Shown here one piece after another: positions 1 through 7,408 of a DNA stretch of 64,000 bases (its first letter is position 1; the number at the start of each line of letters is the position of its first letter). The notes below the pieces were generated by a model. The model ran no database searches. It had not been told where the DNA came from and saw only the letters and a program-made list of their open reading frames with translations. The stretch is from Micrococcus sp023147585 (GTDB lineage: Bacteria; Actinomycetota; Actinomycetes; Actinomycetales; Micrococcaceae). Location: contig NZ_CP085253.1 of assembly GCF_044872765.1 (NCBI RefSeq), positions 2,480,001 to 2,544,000 of the forward strand, given 5' to 3'. The translations under genes and the position numbers were made by a program.

Positions 1-41
1 GTGCGCCGCGCAACCGGCACGAGCACGGAGGAGCTCCACGC

Positions 42-593
42 ATGCGCTCCACGCATACCCGCCCCGCCCTGACCGCCGCCCTTCTCGCGGGTGCCCTCGC
101 CCTCGCCGGCTGTTCCGCCGAGGACCAGGAGAAGGTGACGGACGCCGCCTCCTCGGCGGGTGCCGCGGTGGGTTCGGCCGCTCCCTCGATCGGGGCGGCT
201 GCGAGCTCCCTGGCCTCCTCCGCGGGCCCAGCCGTGGGATCCGCCGCCTCGGACGCGTCGTCAGCCGCCGCCAGCCGCATGGACGACATGCGCTCCAAGG
301 ACGCGAGCGGATCGGCCGCCGCCTCCGGCCACGCAGGCCACTCGATGGAGCACGCGATGGACGGCGGCCCCTCGCCGGCCGGCATCGAGGAGGCCGACGA
401 CCCGGCCTACCCCGTGGGCACCGAGGTCACGCTGACCGCCGACCACATGCCCGGCATGAAGGGCGCCGAGGCCACCGTCACCGGCGCGTTCGACACCACC
501 GCCTACCAGGTCGACTACACCCCCACGGACGGCGGCGAGAAGGTCACGGACCACAAGTGGGTCGTGGAGGACGAGGTCCGGCCCGCACGGTGA
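42..593 (+). CDS. YdhK/DUF1541 family lipoprotein
   Basis: Predicted secreted lipoprotein of 183 aa. The signal peptide ends in the lipobox LAGC, with Cys24 as the lipidation site. Residues about 30-95 are a low-complexity Ala/Ser/Gly linker, followed by a His/Met-rich stretch (HAGHSMEHAM) and then a single YdhK (DUF1541) domain at about 118-180, recognisable from ADHMPGMKGA and HKWVV. The family often carries two copies of this domain; here there is one. The His/Met stretch suggests surface metal binding, but that is inference. The ATG has a GGAG-type ribosome site in the 10-15 bases upstream. The gene converges on the ion channel gene that follows. Confidence 0.8.
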   Translation: MRSTHTRPALTAALLAGALALAGCSAEDQEKVTDAASSAGAAVGSAAPSIGAAASSLASSAGPAVGSAASDASSAAASRMDDMRSKDASGSAAASGHAGHSMEHAMDGGPSPAGIEEADDPAYPVGTEVTLTADHMPGMKGAEATVTGAFDTTAYQVDYTPTDGGEKVTDHKWVVEDEVRPAR

Positions 594-699
594 CGCCGTC
601 GACCTGGTCCGCGATCCGCAGCCCCGCGGGGGAGAAGGTCCCGCGCCGGCGCCTGTCGGTCCAGTCCGAGGTCCCGACCCTCACGTCCCTGCGACGGCC

Positions 700-1527
700 C
701 TACTCCTGCGCCCCGCGCCGGTGGCTGCCCCGCGGTCCGCAGGCCGCCCGCCGGGCCGCGGCCTCCGCGGCGTGCTCCTCCTCCACGGCGTGGAGCACCT
801 CGGCGAGCCCCTCGTCCTGCCGGGCGCGCTCGTGCTCCTTCGCCTCGTCGCCCCGCAGGAAGTACGCGCCCAGGGAGCCGGCCAGGGTGGCGAACACCGC
901 CACGGAGTAGACGGCGAGCGCCACCGACAGCACGCGTGCCCCCGGGTGGTCCGCCGCGATGCCCGAGCCCGTGATGGTGGCCATGGCCGTCTGGTACAGC
1001 GCGTCGGTGTAGTCCTCCACGGCCTCGAGGGCGTAGAGCAGCTGGCTCGCGGCCAGGATCACGACGGCGGTCACCGCCGCCAGCCACGCCAGGCGACTGG
1101 AGAGCAGGCGCCCGGCGGAACGGGAGCCGCGGATGCCGGCCGAGAGGATGCCGCCGACGCGCGCCACCCGTGAGAGCCGGGCGAGCCGGACCAGCCGCAG
1201 CGCCTGCAGCGCCCGGAAGAACCGCAGGAACGGGACCAGCATGAACACGACCTGCCACCAGTTCCGCTTCCAGAACTGCGTGCTGAACCGGGCGATGTAG
1301 GCGCGCAGCAGGAACTCGCCGAGGAACACCGCCCAGAACGCCCAGCCCAGCCAGGTGAGCACCGCAGCCCAGCGCGGCTCCGTGACGAGCAGCTGGCCCA
1401 GCACCACGAACAGGAAGAGCACGCCCAGCATGCCCATCGGCCGGTCCCACCGCGCGGCCAGCGCCTCGGCCGCCAGCACCCGCCGGGACTTCTCGGGCGG
1501 GATGGTCGTGACGTCGGCGCGGGACAC
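700..1527 (-). CDS. voltage-sensor ion channel (ion_trans family)
   Basis: Membrane channel of 275 aa. Hydrophobic segments start at about residue 31. An S4-like helix at 101-123 has Arg at 102, 105, 111, 114, 117 and 120, the every-third-residue spacing of a voltage sensor. A pore region follows, with TITGSGIAAD at 184-193 where potassium channels have TVGYGD. After the last helix (about 199-224) there is a charged, probably coiled-coil tail. I chose the GTG start because GAGAGG lies 7 bases before it; the 35 upstream in-frame codons run into the glsA promoter. The fold assignment is firm, but the ion is not predictable from this filter. Confidence 0.75.
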   Translation of the reverse strand: MSRADVTTIPPEKSRRVLAAEALAARWDRPMGMLGVLFLFVVLGQLLVTEPRWAAVLTWLGWAFWAVFLGEFLLRAYIARFSTQFWKRNWWQVVFMLVPFLRFFRALQALRLVRLARLSRVARVGGILSAGIRGSRSAGRLLSSRLAWLAAVTAVVILAASQLLYALEAVEDYTDALYQTAMATITGSGIAADHPGARVLSVALAVYSVAVFATLAGSLGAYFLRGDEAKEHERARQDEGLAEVLHAVEEEHAAEAAARRAACGPRGSHRRGAQE

Positions 1528-1587
1528 GGGACTGCCTCTCGACGGGCGGACGGATGCCCCCACCCTAGCCACCGAGGGCCCGTCCAC

Positions 1588-1593
1588 TAGGCT
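1588..1593 (+). promoter_or_regulatory. -10 box TAGGCT, leaderless glsA
   Basis: TAGGCT lies exactly 7 bases before the glsA ATG, with no room for a ribosome binding site, so the transcript should begin at or next to the start codon. Confidence 0.6.
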
Positions 1594-1600
1594 GGCCGGC

Positions 1601-2557
1601 ATGGACACCGACCGTCTCGATGCCGCTCTCACCGCCGCGCTCGAGGAGGTCGAGCCGGACCACTCGGGGGAGACATCCGACTACCTGGACGACGTCGCCG
1701 GCCGGCAGCGGGACGGCCTGGCCGCCGCCGTCTGCACGGTGGACGGGCACCAGGCCTCGGCGGGGGAGGCCGAGCACGCGTTCGCCCTGCAGTCGGTCTC
1801 CAAGGCCCTCACCTACGCGGTGGTCCTCGAGGAGGTCGGCCTGGACGCGGTGCTCGAGCACGTCGGCGTCGAGCCCTCGGGGGAGGCGTTCAACCACCTC
1901 TCCCTCCACGACGACGGCCGCCCGTACAACCCCCTCATCAACGCGGGCGCGATCATGGCCCACGCCCTCGTCCCCGGGAAGGACGCCCAGACGCGTGCGG
2001 GGCTGCTCCTGGACCGCTACAGCGCGATGGCCGGGGCCCGCCTCGAGGTGTCCGAGGGCGTCCGCGCGGCGGAGAGCGCGCGGGCCGACCGGAACCTGGG
2101 CCTCGCCCACCTGCTGGCCGACCCGGGCGTGCTGCCCATCGAGGCCCGGGAGGCCGTGGACGGCTACCTCACGCAGTGCTCGATCCTCGTCACCGCGCCG
2201 CAGCTGGCGGTCATGGGCGCCACGCTCGCCGCCGGTGGGGTCAACCCGCTCACGGGGGAGCGCGTGCTGCAGGAGTGGGTGGCCGAGCAGTCCCTCTCCG
2301 TCATGCTCACGTGCGGCATGTACGACGCCACCGGCCAGTGGGTGGCCGAGGTCGGCGTGCCGGCCAAGAGCGGCGTCTCGGGGGCCCTGCTGGGCGCGGT
2401 GCCCGGCGCCGTCGGGATCGCCACGTGGTCCCCCCGCCTCGACGAGCGCGGCAACTCGATGCGCGGCATCGGGATCTTCGAACGCCTCAGCGAGCGGTGG
2501 GACCTGCACGTGCTGCGCCACCGGGGCGCCCTGGCGGGGCTGCGCGGTGCGGACTGA
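1601..2557 (+). CDS. glsA: glutaminase
   Basis: Converts L-glutamine to glutamate and ammonia in the cytoplasm. At 318 aa it matches the single-domain bacterial glutaminase family, which has a beta-lactamase-like fold. Visible signatures are the S65-x-x-K68 catalytic pair (in LQSVSKAL), the family hallmark NPLINAGAI at about 114-122, and the C-terminal VPAKSGVSG segment. A longer in-frame reading back to 1355 exists, but it crosses the divergent promoter region. The ATG at 1601 gives the normal family N-terminus and fits the leaderless -10 box. The gene is monocistronic and divergent from the ion channel. Confidence 0.92.
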   Translation: MDTDRLDAALTAALEEVEPDHSGETSDYLDDVAGRQRDGLAAAVCTVDGHQASAGEAEHAFALQSVSKALTYAVVLEEVGLDAVLEHVGVEPSGEAFNHLSLHDDGRPYNPLINAGAIMAHALVPGKDAQTRAGLLLDRYSAMAGARLEVSEGVRAAESARADRNLGLAHLLADPGVLPIEAREAVDGYLTQCSILVTAPQLAVMGATLAAGGVNPLTGERVLQEWVAEQSLSVMLTCGMYDATGQWVAEVGVPAKSGVSGALLGAVPGAVGIATWSPRLDERGNSMRGIGIFERLSERWDLHVLRHRGALAGLRGAD

Positions 2558-2619
2558 CCTGCGCCGGCCCCCCGATCCGGTGGCCCGCCCACCCTTGCCA
2601 CCACCCCGCATCCGCGGCG

Positions 2620-2625
2620 TAGCGT
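2620..2625 (+). promoter_or_regulatory. -10 box TAGCGT, leaderless SDR gene
   Basis: TAGCGT lies 7 bases before the ATG of the SDR gene; no Shine-Dalgarno sequence fits between them. Confidence 0.5.
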
Positions 2626-2632
2626 CGAGGCC

Positions 2633-3559
2633 ATGACCGAGACGAACCAGAAGGACAGCCCCGTGCAGGGCTCGCAGCTCGCCCACGACGATCCGAGCAC
2701 CCGCCATCCGAAGGTCTCCCCGCCGGAGCAGCGCCAGGATGCGCCCGGCCTGGACATCATGACGGATCCGGTGCCGGACATCGGCCTGGAGTCCTACGTG
2801 GGCAAGGGCCGCCTCGAGGGACGCCGGGCCCTCATCACGGGCGGCGATTCGGGCATCGGCGCCGCCGTCGCCGTCGCGTTCGCCCGCGAGGGCGCCGACG
2901 TCGCCATCGCCTATCTGCCCGAGGAGCAGCCCGACGCGGACCGCGTCCTGAAGGCGATCGAGGAGGCGGGCCGGACCGCCGTCGCCCTGCCCGGCAGCCT
3001 GCTGGACGAGGACTACCGCAACGGGCTCGTGGACGAGGCCGTGCAGGGCCTCGGGGGTCTGGACATCCTGGTCAACAACGCCGGCCAGCAGCTGATCTCC
3101 GACAGCCTGGAGACGCTCACCGACCAACAGGTGCTCGAGACGTTCCAGATCAACATCCTCTCGATGTTCACCCTCTCGCGTGCGGCGCTGAAGCACATGG
3201 GCCCGGGCAGCGCGATCGTGAACACCACCTCGGTGCAGGCCTACAACCCGAACCCGATGATCCTGGACTACGCCGCCACGAAGGCCGCGATCAACAACTT
3301 CACCAAGGGCCTCGCCCAGCAGGTCGCGGAGAAGGGCATCCGCGTCAACGCGGTGGCCCCGGGCCCGATCTGGACCGTCCTCCAGGTCTCCTACGGCCAG
3401 CCGATGGACAGGCTCGTGGAGTTCGGCCAGGACACCCCGACCGGCCGCGCCGGCCAGCCGGTGGAGATGGCCCCCGCCTACGTGTTCCTCGCCTCGGGCG
3501 AGTCCAGCTACGTCACGGGGGACACGCTGAACGCGAACGGCGGCACCCCCACCCCGTGA
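2633..3559 (+). CDS. SDR family oxidoreductase (YghA/GsiB-type)
   Basis: NAD(P)-dependent short-chain dehydrogenase of 308 aa. About 60 residues precede the Rossmann fold, as in the YghA-like glucose/ribitol dehydrogenase subgroup often linked to general stress. The cofactor motif TGGDSGIG is at 69-76, NNAG at 148-151, catalytic Ser at about 200, and the YxxxK pair is Y213/K217 in DYAATK. The substrate cannot be read from the sequence. It has its own promoter and is followed by an aldo/keto reductase with a separate promoter; whether the two are functionally linked is open. Confidence 0.88.
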   Translation: MTETNQKDSPVQGSQLAHDDPSTRHPKVSPPEQRQDAPGLDIMTDPVPDIGLESYVGKGRLEGRRALITGGDSGIGAAVAVAFAREGADVAIAYLPEEQPDADRVLKAIEEAGRTAVALPGSLLDEDYRNGLVDEAVQGLGGLDILVNNAGQQLISDSLETLTDQQVLETFQINILSMFTLSRAALKHMGPGSAIVNTTSVQAYNPNPMILDYAATKAAINNFTKGLAQQVAEKGIRVNAVAPGPIWTVLQVSYGQPMDRLVEFGQDTPTGRAGQPVEMAPAYVFLASGESSYVTGDTLNANGGTPTP

Positions 3560-3618
3560 CGTTCCCCGCCGTGGGCGGCCTCCGCGCGACGTCGTCAGCG
3601 CCACGGACGCGCGCGTCG

Positions 3619-3624
3619 TAGAGT
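3619..3624 (+). promoter_or_regulatory. -10 box TAGAGT for aldo/keto reductase
   Basis: TAGAGT stands about 40 bases before the ATG. A clear AGAGGAGAG ribosome site sits next to the start codon, so this transcript should have a normal short leader. Confidence 0.45.
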
Positions 3625-3664
3625 CAGCCACCGAGACCAGCATCACGAACCAGAGGAGAGCACC

Positions 3665-4501
3665 ATGACGACCGCCGTCCCCGCCGTCCCCTTCCACGAC
3701 GGCCAGTCCATCCCCCAGCTCGGCTACGGCGTGTGGCGCGTCGAGGACGAGGTGGCCGCCGAGGTCGTGAAGCAGGCCGTCCAGGCCGGCTACCGCCACA
3801 TCGACACCGCCGCGATCTACGGCAACGAGGGGGGCGTGGGCCGCGCGATCGCGGCCGCCGGCGTCCCGCGCGAGGAGCTGTTCGTCACCACGAAGGTGTG
3901 GAACTCGGACCAGGGGTACCACGAGGCGCTCGCCGCGCTCGACGTGTCCCTGGAGAAGCTCGGCACGGACTACGTGGACCTCTGGCTGATCCACTGGGCC
4001 AAGCCGTCCCAGGGGAAGTACGTGGAGACCTGGAAGGCCCTCATCGAGGCGCAGCGCCAGGGCAGGGTCCGCTCGATCGGCGTCTCCAACTTCCCGCAGG
4101 CACAGCTCGAGGAGATCATCGAGGCCACGGGCGTGACCCCGGTGATCCACCAGATCGAGCTGCACCCCTACTGGCAGCAGCGGGACCTGCGCGCATTCGG
4201 CGAGCGCAGCGGCATGCTCACCGAGGCGTGGTCCCCGCTGGGCCAGGGCGGGGACGTCCTGGAGGACCCGGTGATCACCGAGATCGCGGAGGCCCACGGC
4301 GCTACGCCGGCCCAGGTGGTCCTCGCATGGCACCTCGCGATCGGCAACGTGGTGATCCCCAAGTCGGTCACGCCCGAGCGCATCGCCTCCAACCTCGCCG
4401 CCGCGGACGTGCGGCTGAGCGAGGACGAGATCGCCCGCATCGACGGCCTCGACCGCGCCGACGGCCGCATCGGCCCGGACCCGGCGGACATCGACTTCTG
4501 A
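3665..4501 (+). CDS. aldo/keto reductase
   Basis: NADPH-dependent carbonyl reductase of 278 aa with the family TIM-barrel layout. The catalytic tetrad is visible: D47 in HIDTA, Y52 in IYGNE, K77 in TTKVW and H110 in LWLIHW. The signature GVSNF and the C-terminal PKSVTPERI cofactor loop are present. It resembles the 2,5-diketo-gluconate reductase/YvgN group, which acts on small aldehydes such as methylglyoxal; the exact substrate is inference. RBS AGAGGAGAG precedes the ATG, and a hairpin terminator follows. Confidence 0.9.
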   Translation: MTTAVPAVPFHDGQSIPQLGYGVWRVEDEVAAEVVKQAVQAGYRHIDTAAIYGNEGGVGRAIAAAGVPREELFVTTKVWNSDQGYHEALAALDVSLEKLGTDYVDLWLIHWAKPSQGKYVETWKALIEAQRQGRVRSIGVSNFPQAQLEEIIEATGVTPVIHQIELHPYWQQRDLRAFGERSGMLTEAWSPLGQGGDVLEDPVITEIAEAHGATPAQVVLAWHLAIGNVVIPKSVTPERIASNLAAADVRLSEDEIARIDGLDRADGRIGPDPADIDF

Positions 4502-4546
4502 CCCGTCGACTCAGCCGGTCGCGGCCCCCGTCGTCGCCTGCGCCCG

Positions 4547-4578
4547 CCGCCCGCCCCCGCTCTCGCGGAGGCGGGCGG
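4547..4578 (+). terminator. GC-rich hairpin after aldo/keto reductase
   Basis: CCGCCCGCC and GGCGGGCGG form a 9-bp stem. The loop can pair further (CCGC/GCGG), and the right arm is followed by a short AT-rich stretch (TGATAACTTTG). Confidence 0.6.
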
Positions 4579-4662
4579 TGATAACTTTGATCCGAACACC
4601 TCTCGAGGCCGCCGCCTGGCTTCGGCCGCTCCTCCGCCGCACCACACGGAAGGCATGACCCC

Positions 4663-5664
4663 ATGTCCCATCAGGCCCCTGCCGCCGACTCGCTGAGGGT
4701 CGACGCGCCGCGCCCGGCCACCTCGGCCGCCACCACCGACCCCGGGAGCACGGCCCCCACCGCCGACGCCCCGCGCCCCACCACGCCGGTCACCGCCCAG
4801 ACGCGCGCCAGCTCCCTCTCTGACCTCCTGGCCGCCGTCGTGCGCCTCCTGCCCCTGCAGCTCAAGGACGAGCTCGCGCTCGCCAAGGGTCAGCTCAAGG
4901 GCACCGGCAAGAAGGCCGGCATCGGCGCCGCCCTGGCCCTTGTCGGCCTCTTCTTCCTCGCCCTCGTGCTCGTCGCCCTCGTGGTGGCGCTCATCGGCGC
5001 GTTCGCCGACCCGCAGTTCTGGTTCCCCGCCCTCATGGTGGCGCTCGCGTTCCTGGTGCTCGGCCTCCTCTTCGCCGGCATCGGTGCCATGCAGGTCAAG
5101 GGCGCCATGCCCCTCGTGCCCGCCGAGACCATCCGCAACCTCGAGTACGACCTCGGCTACCTCAAGGAGGGCAACGACTTCGACCCCGCCGAGTACGACC
5201 GCCTCAAGGCGGAGCGTGCCGAGGCCAAGCGCATCGAGAAGCAGCGCGAGGCCGAGCGGAAGAAGATCGAGCAGGAGGAGAACAAGAAGGCGGAGAAGCG
5301 CGGCGAGGCCGCCCCGCATCCCGAGCAGGGCTCCGCCTCCGAGGACGAGGTCCGCCGTCGCGCCGACCTGCGCCGCCGTCACCTGGGCGACATCCGCTCC
5401 GGCCTGGACGAGCGCGCCTCCGTGAAGGGCCAGATCGCCGCGTTCACCGCGCAGCGCAAGGGCCGTGGCGCCACCCCGGACACCGCGCACGCCCTGGACC
5501 AGACCGCCCCGTACACCGGTGCCGCGCGCGCCGGCGAGCAGGCCGCCGCCGCCGAGGACTACGTGAAGGACCGCTGGCAGCCGCTGGCCCTCCTGGGCGC
5601 CTCCTCCACCGCGTTCGCCGTCCTGGCCACCCGCCTCGGCACGAAGGGCAGGAAGCGCGACTGA
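4663..5664 (+). CDS. phage-holin-family (Phage_holin_3_6) membrane protein
   Basis: Integral membrane protein of 333 aa. A 55-residue Pro/Thr/Ala-rich N-terminus leads into the conserved core SDLLAAVVRLLPLQLKDELALAK (about 52-75), typical of the actinobacterial Phage_holin_3_6 (former DUF1469) family. Two transmembrane helices follow at about 86-112 and 120-142. A long Lys/Glu/Arg-rich segment (about 175-255) is probably a cytoplasmic coiled coil, and a weakly hydrophobic stretch lies near the end. Despite the family name there is no phage context, so this is a chromosomal envelope protein of unknown role. Confidence 0.75.
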   Translation: MSHQAPAADSLRVDAPRPATSAATTDPGSTAPTADAPRPTTPVTAQTRASSLSDLLAAVVRLLPLQLKDELALAKGQLKGTGKKAGIGAALALVGLFFLALVLVALVVALIGAFADPQFWFPALMVALAFLVLGLLFAGIGAMQVKGAMPLVPAETIRNLEYDLGYLKEGNDFDPAEYDRLKAERAEAKRIEKQREAERKKIEQEENKKAEKRGEAAPHPEQGSASEDEVRRRADLRRRHLGDIRSGLDERASVKGQIAAFTAQRKGRGATPDTAHALDQTAPYTGAARAGEQAAAAEDYVKDRWQPLALLGASSTAFAVLATRLGTKGRKRD

Positions 5665-5691
5665 TCCTCCGGGGCCGCGGTCCCACGACGT

Positions 5692-5723
5692 CGACGCCCC
5701 GATCCGCGCGGATCGGGGCGTCG
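5692..5723 (+). terminator. 32-base perfect palindrome, terminator
   Basis: A 15-bp stem with a 2-base centre that is itself self-complementary, so all 32 bases form a perfect palindrome. It sits 27 bases after the holin-family stop and just before the next promoter. There is no U-tract, as is common in high-GC actinobacteria. Confidence 0.75.
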
Positions 5724-5730
5724 TCGTCGG

Positions 5731-5736
5731 TAGGGT
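5731..5736 (+). promoter_or_regulatory. -10 box TAGGGT
   Basis: TAGGGT lies 8 bases after the preceding terminator and 35 bases before the CDP-alcohol phosphatidyltransferase ATG. That ATG has its own CTGGAGTG ribosome site. Confidence 0.45.
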
Positions 5737-5771
5737 GGTCCCGAACCCGCCCGACGTCCCTGGAGTGAGCG

Positions 5772-6413
5772 ATGCGCCTGATCGATGCCGGCCTGCGGGA
5801 GGGGCATGCGTACACCGTGCGCGAGGACTGGCTGACGCCGCCGAACCTCATCACGCTCGCCCGCTTCGGGCTCGTGCCCGTGTTCGTGTGGCTCACGACG
5901 TCGGGGGAGTACCTGACGGCCTTCATCGTCCTGGCCGTCCTCTCCTGCACCGACTGGGTGGACGGCTACGTGGCCCGGCGGTTCGACATGATGTCCACCG
6001 TCGGCGCCTGGCTCGACCCGGCGGCGGACCGGCTCTCCCTCATGGTCGTCGCGGTCACGCTCGTCGGCACCGGGATCGCCCCGCTGTGGTTCGCGCTCGC
6101 CGTGATCGTCCCGGACCTGGTGCTCGCGGCCGTCTCCGCGTGGCTGTTCCGCGGCAGCCCGGAGCTCACCGTCACCGTCTTGGGCAAGGTCCGCACGGCG
6201 ATCCTGCTCGCCGGCGCCCCCGCGCTGCTGCTCTCCCGCGTCCCGGAGGCCGACACGGCGGTCTGGACCGCCGTGTCGCTCCTGCTCGTGGCGGCCGGGA
6301 GCATCCTCCACGTGGCGGCCACGCTCGACTACCTGCGTCGCGCCGTGGCGAAGGCCGCCGCCCTGCGGGCCGCCGGCGTCGATCCCCGCGACCGCGCGGC
6401 GTGGGCCGGGTGA
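5772..6413 (+). CDS. CDP-alcohol phosphatidyltransferase family protein
   Basis: Membrane enzyme of 213 aa that transfers a phosphatidyl group from CDP-diacylglycerol to an alcohol. The full family motif is present: D61-x2-D64-G-x2-A-R-x8-G78-x3-D82-x3-D86, whose Asp residues bind the two metal ions. Several hydrophobic helices surround it. The alcohol (glycerol phosphate, inositol phosphate or other) cannot be decided from sequence alone. A transporter starts 8 bases after the stop and a glycosyltransferase follows, so a role in envelope lipid or glycolipid synthesis is plausible. Confidence 0.85.
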   Translation: MRLIDAGLREGHAYTVREDWLTPPNLITLARFGLVPVFVWLTTSGEYLTAFIVLAVLSCTDWVDGYVARRFDMMSTVGAWLDPAADRLSLMVVAVTLVGTGIAPLWFALAVIVPDLVLAAVSAWLFRGSPELTVTVLGKVRTAILLAGAPALLLSRVPEADTAVWTAVSLLLVAAGSILHVAATLDYLRRAVAKAAALRAAGVDPRDRAAWAG

Positions 6414-6420
6414 GCACCCC

Positions 6421-7362
6421 GTGTACCTGATCCCGGTCCTGTGCGCGCTGGTGGGCGCCCTCTTCCTCGCGCTCGGCAGCGAGCGCCAGGCCGCCGGCGT
6501 GCGCGGCACGCAGCCGCCCGCCGCGGCCATCCCCTCGGGCGGCACGGTGGCCGCCCCGCCCGCCCCGGCGACGACGACGCCCACCGCCGAGCGCGCCCGC
6601 GGCGCCCTGCACGGGGCCCTGGCCATGCTGCGCTCCCCGGTCTGGCTGCTCGGCGGCGTGCTCATGCTGGCCGGCATCGCCCTCAACGTGATCGCCCTGG
6701 CCAACGCCCCGCTGAGCGTCGTGCAGCCGATCGGCGCGATCGCGGTGGCCATCACCACGGTGCTGCACGCTCGCACGGAGCGCCTGCGGATCGGTCCGCG
6801 CACGTGGGCCGCCGTCGGGGCGTGCATGGCGGGCTCCGTGGGCTTCGTGCTCGTGACCATGCAGGCCACCAAGCCGACCGCCGTGCCCACGGACGCTCAG
6901 GAGCGCGAGACGGTGCTGATCGCGTGGGTCGTGGTGGCCGCGGGAGCCGTCGCCGCCGCGTGGCTGAGCCGGCGGGCGAGCGCGATCGTCCCGATCGTGG
7001 CGGCGGGTGTGCTCTACGGCTTCGTGGCCGTGTGCGTGCGCCTCACCGCGGTGCGGATCCTCGAGGGGAGGGTCCCGTCCTGGAGCACAGTGGCCGTGCT
7101 CGCCGCCGCGGCCCTGCTGGGCGTGTACTTCGTGCAGACCGCCTACCGCTACGGCCCCCCGGACCTCGTGGTGGCGGGGCTGACCGTGGTCGACCCCATG
7201 GTCGGCGTGCTCGTGGGCGTCACCGTGCTGGACGAGCTGCGCCCCCACCTGCCCCTGTGGGTGGCCTCCGCCCTGATGGCCGCCGCCGTTGTTGCTACCG
7301 TGGGCATCATCCAGCTCTCCCGCAGCCACCCGGACGTGGTGGCCCGCCGCGAGGCACGCTGA
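6421..7362 (+). CDS. DMT/NIPA-like multidrug or magnesium transporter family protein
   Basis: Membrane protein of 313 aa with about nine hydrophobic helices. The first helix is separated from the rest by a Pro/Ala/Thr-rich loop (about 22-60). The SVVQPIGAIAVAIT segment and the C-terminal DPMVGVLVGVTVLDE repeat resemble the drug/metabolite and NIPA-type EamA fold. The substrate is unknown. The GTG start lies 8 bases after the upstream stop and has no strong ribosome site, which suggests translational coupling within the operon. Confidence 0.7.
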   Translation: MYLIPVLCALVGALFLALGSERQAAGVRGTQPPAAAIPSGGTVAAPPAPATTTPTAERARGALHGALAMLRSPVWLLGGVLMLAGIALNVIALANAPLSVVQPIGAIAVAITTVLHARTERLRIGPRTWAAVGACMAGSVGFVLVTMQATKPTAVPTDAQERETVLIAWVVVAAGAVAAAWLSRRASAIVPIVAAGVLYGFVAVCVRLTAVRILEGRVPSWSTVAVLAAAALLGVYFVQTAYRYGPPDLVVAGLTVVDPMVGVLVGVTVLDELRPHLPLWVASALMAAAVVATVGIIQLSRSHPDVVARREAR

Positions 7363-7408
7363 GCCGACGCCGATCCCCGGCACCACCTGAGTCCAGAGAG
7401 GGTCACCC

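Noticed and set aside
1565..4333. Open frame of over 900 codons antisense to glsA, SDR and AKR
   Set aside because: Spans three well-supported genes on the other strand and shows no domain.
4663..5664. Prophage remnant suggested by the holin-family protein
   Set aside because: No integrase, capsid, lysin or attachment site nearby. The family is common on actinobacterial chromosomes.
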